A stretch of 64,000 nt of DNA from Ectothiorhodospira haloalkaliphila ATCC 51935 (GTDB lineage Bacteria; Pseudomonadota; Gammaproteobacteria; Ectothiorhodospirales; Ectothiorhodospiraceae): NCBI RefSeq assembly GCF_000633935.1, contig NZ_KK214997.1, positions 261,872-325,871 of the forward strand, in the 5' to 3' direction. The notes beneath the pieces were generated by a model. That model was not told the DNA's origin and ran no database searches. It saw only the letters and a list, made by a program, of their open reading frames with translations. Of the stretch, positions 53,984-64,000 are shown in pieces. Numbering within the stretch: the stretch's first letter is position 1; each line of letters starts with the position of its first letter. The translations under genes and the position numbers were made by a program.

Positions 53984-54847
53984 ATGACTCCCGATCAGTA
54001 TTGCCAGGAAAAGGCCGCCGCTAGCGGATCCAGCTTCTATTACAGCTTTATGTTCCTGCCGCCGGAACGCCGCCGGGCCATCACCGCCCTCTACGCCTTC
54101 TGCCGCGAGGTGGATGACGTGGTGGACGAATGTACGGATCCGGCCGTGGCCCGGGCCAAGCTGGACTGGTGGCGAGGCCAGATATCGGAAACTTTCGGCG
54201 GCCAGCCGACCCATCCGGTGTGCCAGGCCCTGCAACCATGCATTGAACGCTTCAACCTCCCGGAGGAGCACTTCCGGGAGATCATTGACGGCATGCAGAT
54301 GGACCTGGAATTCGACGCCTACCCCACCTTCACCGAACTGTCACTTTATTGCTACCGCGTCGCCTCGGTGGTGGGGCTCATGTCTGCCGAGATCTTCGGC
54401 TACGAGGACCGCAAGACCGCCCGCTATGCCCACGATCTGGGCATGGCCTTCCAGCTGACCAACATCCTGCGTGATGTACTGGAGGATGCCCGCCGCGGCC
54501 GCATCTACATCCCGCTGGACGAACTGGAGCGCTTTGGGGTTCAGCCCGCGGACCTGCAACGCCCCCAGACCTCGGAGCGGCTGCGCAGCCTGTTTGCCTT
54601 CCAGGCCGACCGGGCACGTGACTATTACCGGCGCGCCTTCGAGCACCTGCCCGAGACCGACCGTCATGCCCAGCGCAGCGGCATCATCATGGCCGCCATC
54701 TACCGCACCCTGCTGGACGAGATCGCCGCCGATGGTTACCGGGTACTGGAACAGCGTGTCCGGCTCACGCCCGTGCGCAAGCTCTGGATTGCCTGGCGGA
54801 CCGCGCGGCGCGAAAAACGTCTTCACCGCAAGGCCATGAAAGGATGA
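53984..54847 (+). CDS. hpnD: Presqualene diphosphate synthase HpnD
   Basis: 287 residues, same superfamily. Motif one YAFCREVDDVVDE; motif two LTNILRDVLEDARRGRIYIP. Joins two farnesyl diphosphates to presqualene diphosphate. Follows hpnC by 45 bases and overlaps hpnE by four. Confidence 0.95.
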   Translation: MTPDQYCQEKAAASGSSFYYSFMFLPPERRRAITALYAFCREVDDVVDECTDPAVARAKLDWWRGQISETFGGQPTHPVCQALQPCIERFNLPEEHFREIIDGMQMDLEFDAYPTFTELSLYCYRVASVVGLMSAEIFGYEDRKTARYAHDLGMAFQLTNILRDVLEDARRGRIYIPLDELERFGVQPADLQRPQTSERLRSLFAFQADRARDYYRRAFEHLPETDRHAQRSGIIMAAIYRTLLDEIAADGYRVLEQRVRLTPVRKLWIAWRTARREKRLHRKAMKG

Positions 54848-56172
54848 CGCAGCACGACATCTGCATCGTCGGTGGCGGCTGGGCCGGGCTCTCCGCTGCC
54901 GTGCGCCTTGCCGAGGCGGGGCACCAGGTCACGGTACTGGAGGCCGCCCGACACCTGGGTGGACGCGCGCGTCGCGTGGATGTGGACGGCATACCCCTGG
55001 ACAATGGCCAGCATTTGCTGCTGGGAGCCTACGAGCACACCCTCCGGCTGATGAAGACGCTGGGTATGGAAGAGTCCCGTGCATTTGTGCGCCTGCCTCT
55101 GGACCTGAACATGCGCGAGGCCGGCTCCCCGGGAATCGGCCTGGCCAGTTTCTATCTGCCCGCACCCCTGCACCTTCTGGCCGGCCTGCTCAGCGCCCGT
55201 GGCATGCAGGGGCGTGACCGGCTGCGCGCCCTCCCCGGCCTGGCCCGACTGATGCGCTGGCAGCAAGCCGAGGACATCTCGGTCAGCCGCCTGCTGCACG
55301 AACACGGACAACCGGAGGTCCTGGTACGCGGCCTTTGGGAACCCCTCTGCCTGGCCACCCTTAACACCCCGCCCACGGAGGCCTCGGCCCGGCTGTTCTG
55401 CGCGGTGCTGCGCGGCGCGTTCTCGGGTCACCGCAGTCATGCGGACCTGCTGATCCCGAGAGTGAGCCTGGGGGATTGCCTGCCGGAGCCGGCCCGCCAG
55501 TGGATCGAGGAACATGGTGGAACAGTCCGCACGGGCGCGCATGTGCGTGGCATCGCCGCAACGAACACGGGTTTCACTCTGACCCTGCGTGATGGCCAGA
55601 CGCTGGACGCCCGGCAGGTGATCCTGGCCACAGCGCACCCTGCCGCCGTCCGCCTGCTCAAGCCCCTGTCTGACCTGACGGACATGACCCAGGGTCTCGA
55701 GGGCCTGGGCACCGAACCCATCTGCACGGTTTACCTGCAGTATCCCGAATCGGTGCGCCTGCAGACGCCGTTTTTCGGCATGCTGGGCACCACTGGCCAA
55801 TGGACCTTCGACCGCCGCATCACGGGCCAGCCCGGGCTGATGGCCGTGGTCATCTCGGCTTCGGGGCCGCACATGCGAATGGACAACCAGGAACTGGCGG
55901 CCCAGGTGCGGGCAGAACTGCACATGCTGTTCCCGGACTGGCCTTTCCCAGAGAAAAGCTGGGTGATCCGTGAAAAGCAGGCCACGTTTCGCGCCAGCGT
56001 GGACTGCGACCGACTGCGGCCGGGCAACGCCACGCCACAACCGGGCCTGTGGCTGGCCGGTGACTATACCGATACCGGCCTGCCCGCAACACTCGAGGGG
56101 GCCGTGATCAGTGGTTTACAATGCGCCCAGGCCATCCTTCAACAGACCCCAGCCACAACGGAAGCGCAATGA
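54844..56172 (+). CDS. hpnE: Hydroxysqualene dehydroxylase HpnE
   Basis: 442 residues of a flavin amine-oxidase-like enzyme that removes the hydroxyl of hydroxysqualene to give squalene. FAD fold CIVGGGWAGLSAAVRLAEAG, then GGRARRV and the C-terminal LWLAGDYTDTGLPATLEGAVISG. The start overlaps hpnD, and its stop overlaps the next gene (ATGA). Confidence 0.95.
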   Translation: MTQHDICIVGGGWAGLSAAVRLAEAGHQVTVLEAARHLGGRARRVDVDGIPLDNGQHLLLGAYEHTLRLMKTLGMEESRAFVRLPLDLNMREAGSPGIGLASFYLPAPLHLLAGLLSARGMQGRDRLRALPGLARLMRWQQAEDISVSRLLHEHGQPEVLVRGLWEPLCLATLNTPPTEASARLFCAVLRGAFSGHRSHADLLIPRVSLGDCLPEPARQWIEEHGGTVRTGAHVRGIAATNTGFTLTLRDGQTLDARQVILATAHPAAVRLLKPLSDLTDMTQGLEGLGTEPICTVYLQYPESVRLQTPFFGMLGTTGQWTFDRRITGQPGLMAVVISASGPHMRMDNQELAAQVRAELHMLFPDWPFPEKSWVIREKQATFRASVDCDRLRPGNATPQPGLWLAGDYTDTGLPATLEGAVISGLQCAQAILQQTPATTEAQ

Positions 56173-56915
56173 TCCCGCAACAACTCCTGCACTACACCCC
56201 CGCACCCGACCTGTTCAAGGACCGGGTGATCCTGGTCACCGGCGCCACCGGGGGTATCGGTCGTGCCCTGTCCCTGGCACTGGCCAAACATGGTGCCACC
56301 GTGGTGCTGCTGGACAAGGTGATCAAGACCCTGGAAAAGGTGTATGACGAAATCGAGGCCGAGGGCGGCCCGCAGCCGGGCATTTACCCCATGAACCTGG
56401 AGGGCGCCACCGCCAAGGACTACCAGGACCTGGCCGAGAACCTGGGGAACGAGTTCGGGCGACTCGACGGCCTGGTGCACAACGCCGGCTGGGTGGGCGC
56501 CCTCACCCCAGTGAAGCTGTATGATCTGGAAATGTGGGCCCGCGTCATCACGGTGAACCTGCACGCCACCTTCCTGCTGACCCAGGCCACGCTCCCACTG
56601 CTGGAAAAGGCAGCAGACCCGGCCATTGTCTTTTCCACTCAGGACTGCCAACGCGCCTACTGGGGCGCCTTCGGCGTGGCCAAGGCGGGCCAGCGCGGAT
56701 TACTGGACATCCTGGCAGCCGAGTACCAGGGCGCCCGACGCATCCGGGTGAACGGCGTGGATACCGGCCCGGTGCAGAGCCAGTTGCGGGCCGATCATTA
56801 CCCCGGAGAGGATCCCACTCAACACCCTGAACCGGCAGAGGTGATCGGACCCTATCTCTATCTCCTGGGTCCGGATGCAGGGGAGACGACCGGGCAGAAT
56901 CTCAAGCTGGCCTGA
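56169..56915 (+). CDS. YciK-like short-chain dehydrogenase/reductase without the catalytic tyrosine
   Basis: 248 residues. The NAD(P) motif TGATGGIGRALSLAL and the NAG motif HNAGWVG are intact, and the general form is YciK. At the active site YxxxK reads FGVAK (in AYWGAFGVAKAG), so Tyr is Phe. A nearby Tyr is three residues earlier. Coupled to hpnE by ATGA. It may be a binding or scaffold protein, or use the shifted Tyr. A link to hopanoid synthesis is inferred from position. Confidence 0.82.
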   Translation: MIPQQLLHYTPAPDLFKDRVILVTGATGGIGRALSLALAKHGATVVLLDKVIKTLEKVYDEIEAEGGPQPGIYPMNLEGATAKDYQDLAENLGNEFGRLDGLVHNAGWVGALTPVKLYDLEMWARVITVNLHATFLLTQATLPLLEKAADPAIVFSTQDCQRAYWGAFGVAKAGQRGLLDILAAEYQGARRIRVNGVDTGPVQSQLRADHYPGEDPTQHPEPAEVIGPYLYLLGPDAGETTGQNLKLA

Positions 56916-57124
56916 CAGGGGGTGCGCCGGGATCTCCGGTCACTGATGCCCACGCCTTCCGGCGGCCCGGAGGCAAGAGGCAGCCGGGAGAAGACAGCGA
57001 TCCGGGCTTGTCCTAAACTCCCTGTAAAGATCCCGCCCTGACGCAAGATCCTGGCGGCATCGCTCTTCGTAATGCGTATCGGAACAGGATTCGAAGATAT
57101 GGAACGCGATCGCGGGCGGGTGAG

Positions 57125-57648
57125 ATGCCGCGAATGAGAAGGGCCGCACAGGCTTTGGTTCTTTGTCTGCTTGTTTGCCTGCCCGCCCACATGGCCGCGG
57201 GCGCCCCTTCCGAGTACCAGCTCAAGGCCGCCTTTCTCTATAACTTTGCTCTGTTCACCGAGTGGCCGGAACACGTTGGTGATACCCTGAACCTGTGTGT
57301 GTACGGCAGTGACCCGTTCGGCGCCGACCTCCTCAAGCTTGAGGAGCGATCGGTGGGTACCCGCCGACTGAGCGTCCATTTGACACCCACCCTGAACGAG
57401 TTGAGCAACTGCGAGTTGGTCTTCATCAGCCGCTCCGCCATCGGTCAGCTGCCGCAGATCCTCGGGACAGTGGATGGCTCACCCGTGTTGACCGTGGCCG
57501 ACTCGCCCAGCGCCATGCGTCGGGGAGTGGCGATCAACATGATCACGCAGCAAAATCGTATCGCCTTTGAAGCGAACCTGACCGCGGCCCGCGCCCAGGG
57601 TCTGAATCTCAGTTCCAGATTGCTTCGCCTGGCAGAAGAGGTGGAGCA

Positions 57649-57652
<4 letters not shown>
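57125..57652 (+). CDS. YfiR-like (DUF4154) periplasmic protein
   Basis: 175 residues with a signal peptide (residues 1-26, [18 protein letters not shown]) and the YfiR signature [21 protein letters not shown]. In Pseudomonas YfiR holds the diguanylate cyclase YfiN inactive in the periplasm. Here the next gene has a YfiN-like sensor, so a similar control is likely. Stop and next start overlap (ATGA). Confidence 0.9.
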
Positions 57653-60005
<2,353 letters not shown>

Positions 60006-60009
<4 letters not shown>

Positions 60010-62090
60010 ACGAGCCTGTAAGGATTCTGCTGGCCGACGACGATGTCACCGCACTCATGCTCATGACCGCTGCTCTGGAGGCGGCGGACTTCCTGACGAT
60101 CAGAGCCGAGGATGGTGAACAGACACTGGCATCTTTCGCACAAACGCCTTGCGACATGGTGCTGCTGGATGTGGACATGCCCGGCATGGATGGTTTCGAG
60201 ACCTGCCGACGCCTGCGTCACCTGGCTGGTGATGAACTCCCCATCGTCATGGTCACTGGCATGGATGACGTGGACTCCATTGCCCGAGCCTTCGAGGCCG
60301 GCGCCACCGACTTCATCTCCAAACCCATCCACTGGAACCTCATCGGACATCGGATCAAGTACCTGTGGCGCACGCACCTGACCCGACTTGATCTGCAACG
60401 GGCCAATGCTCGCAACGCCGCCATCCTGAGTGCGCTACCGGACACCCTCCTGCGGCTCAGTGATGAAGGGATCGTGCTGGATCGGCTGGCGGGGCACCAT
60501 GACCAGGCTCATCCCGGACCCGGGGCCAGTGTGCAGGGCAGCCTGCCCGAGGAGGTTTCCCGGGCCTATACGGAGGCCATACGAAAGGCGCGTGCAGCCG
60601 GCGAGTTGCAGGATATTGAATACTCGCTTCAGGAGGTGGACGGGCCCGTTCGCTACTTCGAGACCCGTATCGTGATCATCGACGATCAGGAAACACTCTG
60701 CCTCATTCGAGACATCACACGACGCAAGGAAGCAGACGATGAGATACACCGACTGGCCTATTACGACACGCTGACAGGGTTGGCGAATCGCCAGCATCTC
60801 GTGGATCGCCTGGCGGGTGAAATCCATCGTGCCCAGGGCAGTGGCAGCCAGCTGGGCGTGCTGTTCCTGGACCTGGATGGTTTCAAACAGATCAACGACA
60901 CGCTGGGCCACGCCACCGGTGATATCTTGCTAAAGCATGCCTCCCACCGCCTGCGACTGGGTGTGCGTCCCACGGATACGGTATCCCGCCCTTCGACCCA
61001 GCATCAGAACATCAGCCTGGCCCGTCTTGGTGGGGACGAATTCACCGTCATCATCCCGGACATGAACCATCCCGAGGATGCCCTGGTGGCAGCCCACCGG
61101 ATACAGGAACTCATGCAACAGCCATTCTTCATTGCCGGTCGGGAGATGGTCGTCACCGCCAGCATCGGCATTGCCGTATTTCCGGATGATGGGGAAGATG
61201 CCGACACACTGCTCAAACATGCCGATACGGCCATGTACCATGCCAAATTTCTGGGGCGGAACAATGCTCAGTTTTACAGCCCCTCGCTCACCCATGAGGC
61301 CATGCGGCGTCTGAACATGGAGAGCGACCTGCGCCGTGCCCTGGAAGCACAGGAGTTTTTCCTCGTCTATCAACCCCAGGTGGATCTGCAGACGGGGAAA
61401 ATCCACTCCGTCGAAGCCCTGATCCGCTGGCGGCACCCACAGCAGGGGCTGATATCACCCGCGGAGTTCATCCCCCTGGCCGAGGGCAATGGGCTGATCG
61501 TCCCCATTGGCGAATGGGTCTTGCGCATGGCCTGCCAGGACGCCGCTCGCTGGCAGGCCATGGGCCTGCCACTGGCGATGGCGGTCAACCTCTCGCCCGT
61601 GCAATTCCGAAACGGAAGCCTGACGCGCAAGGTGCGGGACATTCTCGAGGACACCGGGCTGGGCGCAGAATTCCTTGAACTGGAGATCACGGAAACCACA
61701 CTCATGGACGAGAGCATGACCACACTGCAAACCCTGCATGAACTGCAGGAACTGGGGGTCAAATTTTCTCTGGATGATTTCGGTACCGGCTACTCATCCA
61801 TGAGCTACCTGACGCGGCTGCCTTTGCACAACCTCAAGGTGGACCGCAGCTTCGTCCATGGACTCCCCCATGATGCCGGAAGCCTGGCGATCATAAGAGC
61901 CATTATTTCCTTGAGTGAAAGCATGGGCTTCACGGTGACCGCCGAGGGTGTGGAAAACCTGGAGCAGGTGAAGATCCTGATGCAGCAGTGCTGCCACACT
62001 CTTCAGGGGTATTATTTCAGTAAGCCCGTTGCAGCAGAACAGATCCCGGACTTGCTCGGACAGAACTGGGATTTTGATCGTCTTTCATAA
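60006..62090 (+). CDS. REC-PAS-GGDEF-EAL response regulator
   Basis: 694 residues. REC with Asp 55 ([12 protein letters not shown]), a PAS-like region ending in [18 protein letters not shown] with [10 protein letters not shown], and EAL with [31 protein letters not shown] and [10 protein letters not shown]. Both domains keep their catalytic motifs, so it could make or break c-di-GMP. It is the likely phospho-acceptor from the HPt of the upstream kinase. Confidence 0.94.
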
Positions 62091-62095
62091 CATCA

Positions 62096-64000
62096 TGAGC
62101 GCGCATGTCATGGACAGGTCAGCCACCCGCAGATGCATCCCCGTCATTTCCTGTCTTCTGATCATCTTCTGTGGTGCCAGCGCCGCTGCCAACGCACAGA
62201 ACTCGGGCATTGAGCGCTTTCTTGATCTGTCTCTGGAAGATCTGCTCCAGCAGGAGGTGATCTCCGCCAGCCGTCGTGCCCAGCCTCTCTCCGATGTGGC
62301 CGCCGCCGCACACGTCATCACCGCTGAGGATATACGGCGGTCGGGCGCCCGCTCCCTGCCGGAGGCGCTGCGTCTGGCCCCTGGTGTGGATGTGGCCCGT
62401 ATCAGCGCCGACCGATGGGCCGTTTCCATTCGCAGCCATACGGAATACCTCTCCAACAAGCTCATGGTACTGGTGGATGGGCGCAGTGCCTACAGCCCCA
62501 GCTTTTCCGGGGTGCTCTGGAATACGCTGCAGATTCCCCTGGAGAACATCGAGCGTATCGAAGTCATCCGGGGCCCGGGTGGAGCCGTCTGGGGGGTGAA
62601 TGCGGTCAATGGGGTCATCAACATCATCACCCGTTCGTCACACAGCACCCATGGCACGCTGGTCAGTGCCGGGTATGGTGATGTGACCGGGCCGTTCACC
62701 CTGCTGAGACAGGGAGGAAGCCTTGGAGAAGACAGCAGCTTCAGCGTGTATCTGCGAAACAGTGGCCACCGTGATTCCTTGAAGGAATCCGGCGACGATC
62801 ACCGTGATCAAGCCAATCATCTATCAGCAGGATTTCGTATGGATGGAGACGAGATGGCGGGCCAATGGATGGTTTCCGGCAATCTCTATCGAACGGACTC
62901 GGATGGGATCGGTGTTGTCAGGGATCCCTTCCAGCCTCCCCCCACGTACCGACGGGTGGAAAACATCACCGACCGTTTCTCTGGCGTTGATCTGCAAACC
63001 AGCATGACCCGAAAGACTTCGGAGCGCTCTGAAATCAGAGTCAATGCCTCCTGGAGTTACTCCGACCTGGAGGCCACCATGCTGGCGGATCAACAGCAGC
63101 ATATCGTTGATCTTGAATTACAGCAGCGCATCGGTTTTTCGAGCCAGCATACGCTCACCTGGGGTGCCGGTTATCGCTGGTATCGGGACACCCTCTCCGA
63201 CGGCCTGACCACGCGCATTGCACAGTCCAGGGAAACCCTGCACCTTGCCAGCCTGTTTGCTCAAGACGAGATTGAACTCACCGACGGTCTGAGACTGACG
63301 CTGGGGGGAAGACTGGATTACAACAGCTACACCAGCACCGAAATCCAGCCCACCATCCGCATGCTGTGGAACATGACCCCCCAACACAGTCTGTGGAGTT
63401 CGCTATCCCAGGCCAAACGCATTCCTTCACGGGGGGAACGCACAGCAGACTATATCCTGACAGTGGCACCCCCCGGCGTGGTCTCGTTTGACTCTCCGCT
63501 GGACGACTCAGTGGCCGACTTGCCCATACAAGGCGAAGTGCGCGGTAACGATCGTTTTGGGTCAGAACGCCTGACGGCGTTCGAGGCAGGTTACCGGGGG
63601 CAGCTCTCCCCCGAAGTCTACCTGGACGTGACGGCCTTCATGCATCGTTACGACAATCTCAGAACAGCTGCGTTGATCACGGATCCCGACGACCTCCTGA
63701 TCAGCGAAGATCAGCAATACCTGATCGCCCCCAATGATTTCATCAATACCGGCGAACTCACCGTAACGGGTGTGGAGCTTTCAGGGGACTGGAGACCCAC
63801 GGAGAGGCTGCGTTTCCAACTTGCCTACAGCTTCAATGACACGGGTGAGTTCACGGGGGGGGATCAACTGTTTTCCAGCTTCATCCCCAGACACATCACC
63901 TCATTGCGCAGTTCATGGAGCCTCAATCACCAAACGGATCTGGACATGTGGGTCCGGCACGTGGACCAGCGCGACCGACCCTTTCTGCCCCCGTTGGATG
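62096..64000 (+). CDS. TonB-dependent outer membrane receptor (3' end outside the window)
   Basis: 635 codons are visible, open to the window edge. Signal peptide (residues 1-35, ending ASAAANA), plug domain opening with QQEVISASRRAQPLSD and containing VDGRSAYSPSFSGVLW and EVIRGPGGAVWGVNAVNGVINIITR, then a beta-barrel. It starts five bases after the response regulator stop, so it belongs to the same unit. Ligand unknown; the context suggests signalling or regulated uptake. Confidence 0.92.

Overview
The window reads as chromosomal DNA of a GC-rich purple sulfur bacterium, most likely a gammaproteobacterium of the Ectothiorhodospiraceae. It carries a near-complete photosynthesis gene cluster with a pufBALMC operon that includes the tetraheme cytochrome gene pufC, bacteriochlorophyll a genes, and crtC, crtD and crtF for spirilloxanthin-type carotenoids with no crtA in view. 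This placement is inferred from gene content and protein style, not from a database match.

Region 1 (1-7.9 kb): an IS3-family element cuts off a chemoreceptor-like gene. It is followed by an animal-type heme peroxidase gene and a minus-strand operon that runs from a catalytically dead IS630-like protein through cysD and cysNC (sulfate activation) to mog. Region 2 (8-25.9 kb) is housekeeping and accessory DNA: two diguanylate cyclases, a molybdopterin oxidoreductase paired with an ATP-grasp-like protein, a tetR-MFS pair with a clear operator, fetAB, bluB behind a cobalamin riboswitch, a DUF2235 hydrolase, a transglutaminase-like protein, tRNA-Leu(UAA), a tandem universal stress protein and an AguB-type amidohydrolase. 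Region 3 (25.9-32 kb) holds mfd, manC and an AI-2E/PerM-type permease.

Region 4 (32-52.2 kb) is the photosynthesis cluster. On the minus strand crtE-crtF-bchC-bchX-bchY-bchZ-pufB-pufA-pufL-pufM-pufC form a superoperon ending at a terminator. crtD-crtC are divergent from crtE, crtI-crtB form a second minus-strand unit, and bchI-bchD-bchO (magnesium chelatase subunits plus BchO) a third. Sequences fitting or nearly fitting the CrtJ/PpsR operator TGT-N12-ACA lie in front of bchC (two copies, 8 bp apart, over the -35 and -10), between crtE and crtD, and in front of crtI.

Region 5 (52.4-57 kb): a GNAT acetyltransferase gene, then hpnC-hpnD-hpnE, the squalene-forming part of hopanoid synthesis, and a YciK-like SDR whose catalytic tyrosine appears replaced by phenylalanine. 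Region 6 (57-64 kb): a signalling operon of a YfiR-like periplasmic protein, a hybrid histidine kinase with a CHASE8-like sensor and HPt domain, a REC-PAS-GGDEF-EAL response regulator, and a TonB-dependent receptor that runs off the window end.

The best candidates for under-described biology are the YfiR/hybrid-kinase/c-di-GMP/TonB-receptor module, the dead IS630-like protein at the head of the sulfate-activation operon, the molybdoenzyme/ATP-grasp pair, the SDR without its tyrosine, and the palindrome upstream of pufB.
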